This document shows, in pieces, positions 15,372-23,473 of a DNA stretch of 50,705 bases. The stretch lies in contig CASDTD010000078.1 of NCBI GenBank assembly GCA_949283445.1, positions 1-50,705 on the forward strand. The letters are read 5' to 3'. The translations under genes were made by a program, and so were the position numbers. The stretch is from an uncultured Coriobacteriia bacterium (GTDB taxonomy: Bacteria; Actinomycetota; Coriobacteriia; Coriobacteriales; QAMH01). Positions within the stretch are counted from its first letter, which is position 1. Each line of letters opens with the position of its first letter. The notes under the pieces were generated by a model, which was not told where the DNA came from, did no database searches, and saw only the letters and a program-made list of their open reading frames with translations.

Positions 15372-16385
15372 ATGGGCCTGTTTTCGCGTTTCGAGAGCAA
15401 AGCCGAAGATGTCATCGAGGGAGGAGCGGGAGCCTCCTCGCGCGGAGGGATCGAACCGGTCAAGCTCGCCAAGCGCGCGTACAAGGAGATGGAACGCGAG
15501 AAAATGGTGGGTGTCGGGCATGAATACGCCCCGACGCTCTACAACGTCTTGGTCTCGTTCGAAGACGACCGCGCCATGAGCGGCTACTACCCCTCTTTGG
15601 CCGGGGAGATAGAAACCTACCTGCAAAGCCGCGCAAGCCAAAGCGGCCTCGTCTTCGACTGCCAGCCGCTCGTGCGCTTCATCGTCGATGAAGGCCTGAA
15701 ACGCGGGAAGTTCGACATCATCGCCGAAAGCGTCAGCCCCGCCATCATCGCGGAGCTGCGTCACGAGGAAATGGTGCATTACGGCCTGGAAGAGCCCGAG
15801 CCGCAAGAAGACTACGGGTGGCAGCCGGAGCAAAACGTGCACGAGCAGCCCTACGACGAGCCCTACGAGCAAGGCCAGCCGTATGCAGAACCCGCCTACG
15901 ACGAGCCCGCCCCCTATGAGGAGCCTGGCTCTTACGCCGCCGGCGCCGCACAAGAATTCGCCGCTGCGGCAGGTGGCGCCGGCGCGGCAGCCGGAGCCGC
16001 CGCAGGTGTGGTGGAGCGCACCTACCCGCCCACCGAACCGCCACGCCCCGACCAGCCCATGGGCGCAGCCGAGCGCACGGTCATGATCAACAACGTGCAC
16101 GTGCCGCAGGGCAAGCTCGTCAACGCCGCGACCGGCGAGGCCTTCACGCTCTCGACGGAGCGCACGGTCATCGGGCGCGAACAGGATTGCGACGTCATCA
16201 TCCTCGACCCCAGCGTCTCGCGCCGTCATGCCGAAATTCTCCACTCCGAATCGGGGTGGCTCGTGCGTGACACCGGCTCGACGAACGGCACCAAGATAAA
16301 CGGGGTCGCCACGACGCAGTCGCGCATCTACAACGGCGACGTGCTCGACCTGGGCAAGACCAAGCTCGAGTTCCAGGAGGAGTAA
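15372..16385 (+). CDS. FhaA-like protein (DUF3662 plus FHA domain)
   Basis: A 337-residue cytoplasmic signalling adaptor. The N-terminal DUF3662 domain (about residues 1-130; KLAKRAYKEMEREKMVGVG, then PLVRFIVDEG) is followed by a Tyr/Glu/Pro-rich low-complexity linker with repeated YDEP units and an Ala/Gly stretch. A C-terminal FHA domain (about 245-337) carries the phosphothreonine-binding marks GREQDCDVII, PSVSRRHAEI and STNGTKING. FHA domains bind phosphorylated threonines made by the neighbouring kinases. In mycobacteria the homologue controls peptidoglycan assembly. ATG 15372 has AAAGGAG upstream and follows the kinase stop by one base. Gene order and domain order match actinobacterial fhaA. 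Confidence 0.92.
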   Translation: MGLFSRFESKAEDVIEGGAGASSRGGIEPVKLAKRAYKEMEREKMVGVGHEYAPTLYNVLVSFEDDRAMSGYYPSLAGEIETYLQSRASQSGLVFDCQPLVRFIVDEGLKRGKFDIIAESVSPAIIAELRHEEMVHYGLEEPEPQEDYGWQPEQNVHEQPYDEPYEQGQPYAEPAYDEPAPYEEPGSYAAGAAQEFAAAAGGAGAAAGAAAGVVERTYPPTEPPRPDQPMGAAERTVMINNVHVPQGKLVNAATGEAFTLSTERTVIGREQDCDVIILDPSVSRRHAEILHSESGWLVRDTGSTNGTKINGVATTQSRIYNGDVLDLGKTKLEFQEE

Positions 16386-16387
16386 CC

Positions 16388-16801
16388 GTGGTCGACCTGC
16401 TACTGCTCGTCGGGCGCCTGCTTTTGGTCGTCCTGCTGTACCTGTTCTTGTTCTTCGTCGTCAAGACGGGCATCGGCCTGGTCAAGGGGCAGAACAAGAA
16501 GAACAAGTCATGGAACGTCACCGTCGAGCGTGGCCCGAAGACCCTGCGCGGGGCGAAGCTCAACATAGCCGGCCCCGTCGTGGTAGGGCGCGCGCCGGGA
16601 GCTGACATCGTCATCCCCACCGATTACGTGTCCTCGCGGCACGCGCGCTTTTCGCTGATGGGCACGAGCCTCATGGTCGAAGACCTCGGGTCCACCAACG
16701 GCACGCAACTCAACGGGAAACCCGTCCACGAAGCCGTCGCCTGCTCGCCGGGCGACGTCGTCACGATTGGCAACGTCGATATCAAGATTGGTCGTTCATG
16801 A
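16388..16801 (+). CDS. FhaB-like membrane-anchored FHA-domain protein
   Basis: A 137-residue protein with one N-terminal transmembrane helix (residues 2-27; LLLLVGRLLLVVLLYLFLFF) and a cytoplasmic FHA domain (about 45-135) with VGRAPGADIVIP, YVSSRHARFS and LGSTNGTQLNG. It should dock phosphothreonine proteins at the membrane; mycobacterial FhaB (FipA) links signalling to cell division. The start is GTG 16388, three bases after the fhaA stop. Its TGA overlaps the phosphatase ATG as ATGA, so translation is coupled. Confidence 0.92.
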   Translation: MVDLLLLVGRLLLVVLLYLFLFFVVKTGIGLVKGQNKKNKSWNVTVERGPKTLRGAKLNIAGPVVVGRAPGADIVIPTDYVSSRHARFSLMGTSLMVEDLGSTNGTQLNGKPVHEAVACSPGDVVTIGNVDIKIGRS

Positions 16802-18006
16802 GCTCGATGAGAGAAGAAGAAGTCCAGATTCCGGAAATCTACGCCGCACGCTCCGAAGTCGGCAATGTGCGCGAACACAACGAGGACAGCTTTTTGGCAC
16901 GCTCCCCACTGTTCGTCGTCGCCGACGGCATGGGCGGCCACGAAGCCGGCGAGGTCGCCAGCGAGATAGCCATCAACACGATGGCAGAACATCTGCCGCA
17001 GGCGCCCGATGCGCAAGCGCTCGCGCAAGCGGTGAAGCTCGCCAACCAGGCGGTCTTGCGCGGCGCCGAAGACGGCACGGGGCGCCCCGGCATGGGCACC
17101 ACCATGACGGCCGCCGCCATTTTCGGCGACGAGGTCGTCATCGCCCAGGTGGGCGACTCGCGCGCGTACCTCACGCATGACGGCGCGCTGCAGCGCATCA
17201 CGCGCGACCACTCGCTTGTCGCCGACCTCGTCGAGCAGGGCCGCATCACCGAAGAAGAGGCGCGTTACCACCCCCAGCGCTCCGTCATCACGCGCGCGCT
17301 GGGCTCTGACCCGAACATGGAGCCCGACACCTACCGCCTGCGCGTGGAGCCGGGTGACCGTCTCATGCTGTGCTCGGACGGCCTTTCGAGCATGATCGAA
17401 GACGCGGCCATCGAGGCCATCATGCTGGACAACCCCGACCCGCAGGAAGCGTGCGATGCCCTCGTCGACGAGGCGCTGGCCGCCGGCGGCCTGGACAACG
17501 TGACCGTCGTGGTCATCGACCCGTTGGGCAGAATCGAACACGACGACGAGCCCGAAAGCGCCGCGCCGCACAAGGCACCCGCTCCGGCCGCAGCCGCGGC
17601 ACCCAAAAAGGAAAAGCGCGCGAAGGGCGGCAAGCGCCGCAAGGCGCCCATCATCTGGGCCATCGCGTTCGTCGTCGTCATACTGGGGGCGGGCATCAGC
17701 TTCTACGCCTATGCCCAGCACTCCTATTTCCTGATCGCGCAGGACAACCACGTGACGTTGTACCGCGGCTTGCCCGGGCAAATCGCGGGGCTCTCGTTTT
17801 CCTGGGAAGAGGAAAGTTACGACGACGTAGACGTCTCGAAGCTCGCCCCGACCACCGCCGGCCGGCTCGAGCGCGGCATCGCCGTCGACTCCAAGCAGGC
17901 AGCCGAAGAGCTCGTGCAATCGTACCGCCAGACCATATCGGGTGACGAGACGCCCGCGGACACTCCCGCAACGTCCGAGACGTCGAGTGCCGGCGCGCAG
18001 GGCTAG
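16798..18006 (+). CDS. PP2C-family Ser/Thr protein phosphatase (PstP-like)
   Basis: Metal-dependent phosphatase that should reverse the action of the two kinases in the cluster. The catalytic domain (about residues 14-245) has the metal-binding motifs HNEDSF, VVADGMGGH, VGDSRAYLTHDG, LMLCSDGLSSM and GGLDNVTVVVI. A basic, alanine-rich linker leads to a single membrane helix at about residues 284-306 (IIWAIAFVVVILGAGISFYA). An extracellular tail of about 95 residues follows, ending in a Thr/Ser-rich stretch. Translation starts at ATG 16798 inside the fhaB stop. Architecture and position match mycobacterial PstP. Confidence 0.95.
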   Translation: MSSMREEEVQIPEIYAARSEVGNVREHNEDSFLARSPLFVVADGMGGHEAGEVASEIAINTMAEHLPQAPDAQALAQAVKLANQAVLRGAEDGTGRPGMGTTMTAAAIFGDEVVIAQVGDSRAYLTHDGALQRITRDHSLVADLVEQGRITEEEARYHPQRSVITRALGSDPNMEPDTYRLRVEPGDRLMLCSDGLSSMIEDAAIEAIMLDNPDPQEACDALVDEALAAGGLDNVTVVVIDPLGRIEHDDEPESAAPHKAPAPAAAAAPKKEKRAKGGKRRKAPIIWAIAFVVVILGAGISFYAYAQHSYFLIAQDNHVTLYRGLPGQIAGLSFSWEEESYDDVDVSKLAPTTAGRLERGIAVDSKQAAEELVQSYRQTISGDETPADTPATSETSSAGAQG

Positions 18007-18015
18007 GAGACAGAC

Positions 18016-20793
18016 GTGAGGTCGCGTCGCGCAACAGAACTCTGGCTCCTCATCGCGGCTGCACCCGTGTTGTTGCTGCTGTTCGCGATGCTGCTCGTCA
18101 ACGACAACGCGCCGTTGACGTTCAGCTCGTTCGCCGTGCCCATCGGCCTTATCGTGGCGTTCGTGGTGGCGCATATAGCCTGCCGCAAGTTCGCCCCCAA
18201 CGCAGACCCCGCCTTGCTGCCCATCGCGTTTCTCTTGAGTGGCATCGGCATCTGCTTCGTGTTGCGGCTTGCCCCCGACATGGCCACCAACCAGGTTATC
18301 TGGCTGTTTTTGGGCATCGCGCTCATGGTCGCCACCATCGTGCTCGTGCCCTCCATCGAAAAACTCGGCAACTTCAAGTACACGTGCCTGCTCATCGGCC
18401 TCGTATTGTTGCTGCTGCCGCTCGTGCCCTTCATCGGTACCGAGCACCTGGGCTCGCGCATCTGGCTCACGCTCGGCCCGTTCTCGTTCCAGCCCGGCGA
18501 AATCGCCAAGATCTTCATCGTGCTGTTCCTGTCCGCCTACCTGGCAGATAACCGCGAGCTTTTGAGCACCATGCGCTCCACGCGCATCGGGCTGAAGTAC
18601 CCCAACTTCCGCAGCCTGCTGCCGCTCATCGTCATGTGGCTCATAGCCCTGCTCATCGTCATCTTCGAAAAGGACCTGGGCAGCGCGCTGCTGTTCTTCG
18701 GCATCTTCCTCGTGCTGGTGTACGTCTGCACGGGCCGTCTGTCCTACGTCATCATCGGGTTGGCGCTGGTCGCCATCGGCGCCGTGGGGCTGTACTTCGT
18801 CTTCGACCACGTGCAGACGCGCGTCGCCATCTGGCGCGACCCCTTCGCCGACGCGCAGGGGCAGGGCTACCAACTCGTGCAGTCGCTCTACTCACTGGCA
18901 GACGGCGGCCTGTTCGGCGTCGGCATCGGGCGCGGCTACGCGACGACCATCCCCGTCGTGCAAAGCGACTTCATCTTCAGCGCCATCGCGGAGGAAATGG
19001 GGCTTTTGGGCGGCGCGGCCGTCATCATCTTGTTCGTGCTCTTCGCCGTGCGCGGCTTTCTCACCGCGGCGCGGGCGAAAAGCGACATGGCCGCCTTCAC
19101 GGCAACGGGTCTTACCACGTCCATCTGCCTGCAGGCGTTTATCATCATCGGCGGCGTCACGGACTTCATCCCCCTGACGGGCCTCACCCTGCCCTTCATG
19201 AGCCAGGGCGGCTCGTCGCTGCTGTCGAGCTTCATCATCGTCGGCCTGCTGCTGCGCGCCGGCAACGAGGGCACGGGCCTTGAAACCGAGATGGCCACGA
19301 CCGCGCGCATCCCCAAAGTGGGCGCCTTCGGGCCCTTCGGCGGCACGGGCGTGCTCGGCCGCACGGCCCTGGGCAAGCGCCTGACGCTGCTCATCACGTT
19401 TTTCGCGATTCTGTTCGCGCTGCTCATCGCCAACCTCACCTACATCCAGGTGGTGCGCGCCGACGCAATTCAGGACATGCCCCAGAACAACCACACCCTG
19501 CGCAAGGCGGCGCACCAGGAACGCGGCGCAATCCTGACTTCCGACAACGTCGTGCTCGCCAAATCGGAAGAGCAGTCAGACGGCACCTACAAGCGCGTCT
19601 ACCCCGAAGGTTCGCTTGCCGCGCAGGCGATTGGCTACTATTCGCAGCAATACGGCAAGACGGGCATCGAATCCAGCATGAACTCGACGCTGGTGGGCGA
19701 TGAGAACTTCGAGACCATCGGCGACGCCATCCGTTCGGCAGCAGGCATGCCCACCAGCGGAAACGACGTCGTGCTCACGCTGAATTCCAAAGTGCAGCAA
19801 ACGGCGCAGGACGTCTTGGAAGGCGAGAACGGCGCATGCGTGGTGCTCGACACCAAAACCGGCGCCGTGCTGGCAGAAGCGTCCTCGCCCTCTTACGACA
19901 ACAACAACGTGAGCGACATCTTGGGTGATTCCGAGAACTCCAGTCTCTTCAACCGCGCTACGAACGCGCTCTACGCTCCGGGCTCAACGTTCAAGATCAT
20001 CACCTTGTCCGCCGCGCTCGACAGCGGCACGGTCAAGGAGGACACCACCTTCGACTCGCCCAGCGAAATGGACATCGGCAACGCGCCCGTCACCAACTAT
20101 GGCGGCGAATCGCATGGCACCATTACCGTCGAAGAGGCCACCGCCGTGTCCTCCAACGTCGTCTTCGGCCAGATAGCCACGAAGCTTGGCGCCGACAAGC
20201 TCGTCTCCTATGCCGAGAAATTCGGGCTGGGCGACGAGAACCTGGCGCAGGACTTCAGCGTCAAGGCCTCGCTCATGCCCGACCCGGCCGAGATGACCGA
20301 ATGGGAAACCGCCTGGGCCGGCGCCGGCCAGCCCGTAGGCGAACACGCGAGCCCCGCCGGCCCGCAGGTCACCGTCATGCAGATGGCCACGGCTATGGCC
20401 GCTATCAGCAACGACGGCACGGTCATGAACCCCTATCTGGTAGAGAAAGTGCTCTCGTCTTCGGGCAGCACGATTTCTGAAACCTCGCCGCAAATTCTGG
20501 GGCAGGCCATTTCGAAAGAAACCGCCGCGCGTGTGCAAGACGTGCTGGAAGGCGTCGTCGACCACGGCACGGGCACGGCCGCCCAGATAAGCGGCGCGCG
20601 CGTCATCGGCAAGACCGGAACGGCGGAAACGGGCAAACCGCAAGACGACGCCTGGTTCGTGGCGACGGCCACACGCGGCGACACCAGCGTCACCATCGCG
20701 ATCGTCGTCGAACAAGGCGAAAGCGGCGGCGGCGTGGCGGCCCCCAAGGCAAAGGAAGTGCTCGAGACCGCACTCGACGCACTGGGAGCGTGA
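18016..20793 (+). CDS. RodA/FtsW glycosyltransferase fused to a class B penicillin-binding transpeptidase
   Basis: One uninterrupted 925-residue frame carries two enzymes normally encoded by separate adjacent genes. Residues 1 to about 430 are a SEDS glycosyltransferase with about ten membrane segments and conserved WLIALLIVIFEKDLGSALLF, SDFIFSAIAEEMGLLG and LPFMSQGGSSLLSSF. A new membrane anchor at about 455-475 begins the PBP part, with the N-terminal ERGAIL motif, active-site serine in GSTFKI (Ser about 657), SSN (about 711) and KTGTAE (about 866). Together they would polymerise and cross-link peptidoglycan. GTG 18016 has GGAGAC upstream. No stop or frame break occurs at the junction. It lies between phosphatase and PknB, exactly where rodA and pbpA sit in other actinobacteria. 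Confidence 0.93.
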   Translation: MRSRRATELWLLIAAAPVLLLLFAMLLVNDNAPLTFSSFAVPIGLIVAFVVAHIACRKFAPNADPALLPIAFLLSGIGICFVLRLAPDMATNQVIWLFLGIALMVATIVLVPSIEKLGNFKYTCLLIGLVLLLLPLVPFIGTEHLGSRIWLTLGPFSFQPGEIAKIFIVLFLSAYLADNRELLSTMRSTRIGLKYPNFRSLLPLIVMWLIALLIVIFEKDLGSALLFFGIFLVLVYVCTGRLSYVIIGLALVAIGAVGLYFVFDHVQTRVAIWRDPFADAQGQGYQLVQSLYSLADGGLFGVGIGRGYATTIPVVQSDFIFSAIAEEMGLLGGAAVIILFVLFAVRGFLTAARAKSDMAAFTATGLTTSICLQAFIIIGGVTDFIPLTGLTLPFMSQGGSSLLSSFIIVGLLLRAGNEGTGLETEMATTARIPKVGAFGPFGGTGVLGRTALGKRLTLLITFFAILFALLIANLTYIQVVRADAIQDMPQNNHTLRKAAHQERGAILTSDNVVLAKSEEQSDGTYKRVYPEGSLAAQAIGYYSQQYGKTGIESSMNSTLVGDENFETIGDAIRSAAGMPTSGNDVVLTLNSKVQQTAQDVLEGENGACVVLDTKTGAVLAEASSPSYDNNNVSDILGDSENSSLFNRATNALYAPGSTFKIITLSAALDSGTVKEDTTFDSPSEMDIGNAPVTNYGGESHGTITVEEATAVSSNVVFGQIATKLGADKLVSYAEKFGLGDENLAQDFSVKASLMPDPAEMTEWETAWAGAGQPVGEHASPAGPQVTVMQMATAMAAISNDGTVMNPYLVEKVLSSSGSTISETSPQILGQAISKETAARVQDVLEGVVDHGTGTAAQISGARVIGKTGTAETGKPQDDAWFVATATRGDTSVTIAIVVEQGESGGGVAAPKAKEVLETALDALGA

Positions 20794-20893
20794 TGAACGT
20801 GGACAACGGAAAACACAGAGGACGACGAAGAATGCCGCACCGCTTCTGGAAAAATTGTCCCAGATGCGGCGTGGCCTGCAGGAATTGGTAGAA

Positions 20894-20922
20894 TTTGCAC
20901 AAAGATGTACTTCTTGTGCAAA
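20894..20922. promoter_or_regulatory. Perfect 9-bp inverted repeat before PknB
   Basis: TTTGCACAA (20894-20902) and TTGTGCAAA (20914-20922) with an 11-nt spacer, ending 36 bp before the pknB GTG, in the only sizeable gap (165 bp) of the cluster. It could be an operator or an mRNA hairpin. There is no T-run after it, so it is not a normal terminator. Confidence 0.6.
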
Positions 20923-20958
20923 CGTAGCAGATACATCGTAAGCGACAGGAGAGATGGC

Positions 20959-22824
20959 GTGGGTAATCGAACATTCGGGAACCGGTACCAGGTCACCGAG
21001 AAAATAGGCATGGGCGGCATGGCCGAAGTCTACAAGGCAACCGACTCGACGCTAGGGCGCACCGTTGCCGTCAAGGTCATGCTCCCGCAGTATGCGGCTG
21101 ACCCCAACTTCGCGGCGCGCTTCCGCCAAGAAGCGCAGGCAGCCGCCAACCTGAACAGCCCCTACATCGTAAACATCTACGACTGGGGTAAAGACGCCGA
21201 CTCGTATTACATTGTCATGGAATACGTGCGCGGTACTGACCTGAAAACCGCCATTCAGCAGCGCGGCCACATCCACCCACGCAAGGTCGCCGAAATCGGC
21301 TCTCAGGTCTGCTCTGCACTGTCCGTTGCCCATGGCTATGACATCATCCACCGCGACATCAAGTCCGCCAACATCATGGTCCAGGCCGACGGCAACGTGA
21401 AGGTCATGGACTTCGGCATCGCGCAGGCGGGCGTCCCCGGCATGACCCAGGGCTCTACCGTCTTGGGCACTGCCCACTACGTGAGCCCCGAACAGGCGCA
21501 GGGAAAGAAGCTCACCGCCGCAAGTGACCTGTACTCTCTGGGCGTCGTGCTCTACGAGGCCGCCACCGGCCAGCTGCCCTTCGACGGCCCGGACGTCGTG
21601 AGCGTGGCCATGAAGCAGGTGTCCGAAGCGCCGGTGCCGCCGCGCCAGATCAACCCGAACATCGACCCGGGCTTCGAGCAGATCATCATGCGCGCACTGG
21701 AAAAAGACCCGCTCAAGCGCTATGCAACGGCAAACGAGATGAAACGTGCCATCGACGATTACCTGAAGGGCAACATCGTCTCGTCTGCGGCGACGCAGGT
21801 CATCAACCCGACGGGCGCTGCCGCCTATCAAGCCGAGCGCACAACGGTCATGCCATCTGCCGAGGCGTTCGACGCCACCCGCGCCATCGACAGCCCCGGG
21901 ATGGGCGGCAACGGCAACGCCCCCAAGAAGCGCAGCAAGAAGCCACTTATCGCCGTCATCCTCATCGTCGCCATCCTCGCCATCTGCGCGGGCGTCGGGT
22001 TTGCCACGGGCATGTTCGGCCAGAAAGTCACCGTCCCCGACGTCACCAACAAGACGCTGGAAGAGGCCACGTCCGAAATCGAGGGTGCCAACCTCAAGAT
22101 CGGCATCTCCTACGATGTGAGCCAGGACGTGGAGAAAGACCGCGTCATCTCGCAAGACCCCGAAGGCAACACGCAGGTCGCCCCCGGCAGCACCGTCAAC
22201 GTCGTCGTCTCGACCGGCGCGACTAGCGGCGAAATGGTACCCGTGCCCAACCTGATCGGCCTTTCCGCCTCTAAAGCCGAACAGTCACTTGCCGCAGCCG
22301 GACTCAAGGGCGAGTCGAAGACCGCGAACAGCGACCAGTACGACGCTGGGCAAATCTTCGAGCAGGACCCGGGCGTGGGCGCCCAGGTGCCCGCCGGCTC
22401 CACCGTCACCTACACCATTTCACTAGGTGAGAAGACCGAGAACAAGAACGTCCCGAGCGTCATCGGCCTGGACGAAGACGTCGCGAAAAGCACGCTCGAA
22501 GGCCAGGGCTTCCAGGTGACCGTACGCGAGGGCACTTCTGACAAAGTGGGCAAAGGCCAGGTGTACGACCAGTCGCCCAGCAGCGGCACCTCCAGCCCGC
22601 AGGGCGCGACCGTGACCATCTACGTGTCCACCGGCAGCACCGAGGCAAGCGTCCCCAACGTCATCGGCATGCCCGAAGACCAGGCCACCAGCGAACTCGA
22701 GGACGCGGGATTTCAGGTGAGCGTGCGCGGGTCAGGCTCGGTCGTCATCGACCAATCCCCTACGGGCAGCGCGAAGCGCGACTCCACCGTGACCATCACG
22801 CTGGGCGAACAAGACTCGGAGTGA
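20959..22824 (+). CDS. pknB: PASTA-domain serine/threonine kinase PknB
   Basis: A 621-residue sensor kinase of cell-wall growth. The cytoplasmic kinase domain (about residues 10-275) has GMGGMAEVY, the ATP lysine in VAVKVM (Lys39), HRDIKSANIM, DFG and GTAHYVSPEQ, so it is a complete RD kinase. A juxtamembrane segment with TTVMPS-type threonines leads to a basic patch (PKKRSKKP) and a membrane helix at about 331-354. Four extracellular PASTA repeats fill residues 357-621 and should bind muropeptides or lipid II. GTG 20959 is chosen because CAGGAGAG precedes it; the frame extends to 20905. It closes the cluster and is followed by a strong terminator. Confidence 0.96.
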   Translation: MGNRTFGNRYQVTEKIGMGGMAEVYKATDSTLGRTVAVKVMLPQYAADPNFAARFRQEAQAAANLNSPYIVNIYDWGKDADSYYIVMEYVRGTDLKTAIQQRGHIHPRKVAEIGSQVCSALSVAHGYDIIHRDIKSANIMVQADGNVKVMDFGIAQAGVPGMTQGSTVLGTAHYVSPEQAQGKKLTAASDLYSLGVVLYEAATGQLPFDGPDVVSVAMKQVSEAPVPPRQINPNIDPGFEQIIMRALEKDPLKRYATANEMKRAIDDYLKGNIVSSAATQVINPTGAAAYQAERTTVMPSAEAFDATRAIDSPGMGGNGNAPKKRSKKPLIAVILIVAILAICAGVGFATGMFGQKVTVPDVTNKTLEEATSEIEGANLKIGISYDVSQDVEKDRVISQDPEGNTQVAPGSTVNVVVSTGATSGEMVPVPNLIGLSASKAEQSLAAAGLKGESKTANSDQYDAGQIFEQDPGVGAQVPAGSTVTYTISLGEKTENKNVPSVIGLDEDVAKSTLEGQGFQVTVREGTSDKVGKGQVYDQSPSSGTSSPQGATVTIYVSTGSTEASVPNVIGMPEDQATSELEDAGFQVSVRGSGSVVIDQSPTGSAKRDSTVTITLGEQDSE

Positions 22825-22858
22825 TAGCCCCTCTCATCTGAGCTCTTCCACGCATACG

Positions 22859-22891
22859 AAAAGCCCCGCGAGCATCTCACGGGGCTTTTTT
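22859..22891 (+). terminator. Rho-independent terminator after PknB
   Basis: Stem AAGCCCCG / CGGGGCTT with an 11-nt loop and a run of T; AAAA upstream makes it potentially bidirectional, serving the ModE-like gene as well. Confidence 0.9.
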
Positions 22892-22939
22892 GCAGCTATA
22901 TGCATTCGGCGCGAAAGGCCACAAGCGCGCCGCACGGCC

Positions 22940-23290
22940 TTAGAAATCTTTGAACGTCTTCTCGAATTCCCGGGCGGCGTATTCCTCCACAGTCTTCTCG
23001 TACTGTTCGTACAGCTCGAGAAAACGTGCGCCGTCTTCCGTCAGCTTCGAGCCGCGCGCGCCGTACCGGTTGATGAGCGTGAACCCCAAGCCTTCCTCGA
23101 CTTTCTTGATCATGCTCCAAGCCTTGCTGTAGGCCATGTGGAGGTTCTTGGCAGTCTTGTTAAGCGAGCCGTTTTCCTCAACACCGCGAAGCAGGATTGC
23201 CGTCCCCTTGCCAAAGCTCGGGCCCTTACGGTCTTTGCTCGAGGAAATCATGAGCTTGACTTGGGCATGCAGGTCTTTCTTGTTAGCCAT
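22940..23290 (-). CDS. ModE-family winged helix-turn-helix regulator
   Basis: A 116-residue LysR/ModE-type DNA-binding protein. The winged helix lies at about residues 20-95, with GTAILLRGVEENGSLNKTAK, NLHMAYSKAWSMIKKVEEGL and the wing INRYGARGSKLTEDG. This is the DNA-binding half of ModE, which represses molybdate uptake; the molybdate-binding domains are missing, as in many stand-alone anaerobe homologues, so the ligand is unknown. GAGGAGGGG precedes ATG 23290, and a TATAAT (23334-23329) lies about 40 bp upstream. No molybdate transport or molybdoenzyme gene is adjacent. Confidence 0.85.
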   Translation of the reverse strand: MANKKDLHAQVKLMISSSKDRKGPSFGKGTAILLRGVEENGSLNKTAKNLHMAYSKAWSMIKKVEEGLGFTLINRYGARGSKLTEDGARFLELYEQYEKTVEEYAAREFEKTFKDF

Positions 23291-23328
23291 GGGCGGTGCC
23301 CCTCCTCAAAAGAAATTAATCTGATGAC

Positions 23329-23357
23329 ATTATAATCGCTCGTTTTCTTTATGTTCA
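23329..23357 (-). promoter_or_regulatory. Promoter of the ModE-like regulator
   Basis: Minus-strand TGAACA (23357-23352), a 17-bp spacer and a perfect TATAAT (23334-23329). Confidence 0.6.
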
Positions 23358-23394
23358 TCAGAATCGAAAATAATATGCCGCGATCGTTCGAACG

Positions 23395-23427
23395 AAAAAA
23401 CCGCCGCGCGGTACTTCCGCACGGCGG
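23395..23427 (-). terminator. Rho-independent terminator after thrC
   Basis: On the minus strand an 11-bp GC-rich stem (23427-23417 with 23411-23401, one G-U pair) and a 5-nt loop are followed by TTTTTT (23400-23395). A TCGTTCGAACGA palindrome (23384-23395) abuts it. Confidence 0.85.
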
Positions 23428-23473
23428 CGTTCTTACCAGCGCCTCGCATCGCTGCGATGGCGCCTTTCACGTC

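Noticed and set aside
16624..18873. A 749-codon minus-strand open frame opposite the phosphatase and RodA-PBP genes
   Set aside because: Antisense to well-recognised genes; the product is Asp/Glu/Arg/His-rich without domains.
22940..23290. Molybdate-responsive ModE with its transporter
   Set aside because: The gene encodes only the DNA-binding half, and no modABC or molybdoenzyme gene is in the window, so a molybdate role is not claimed.
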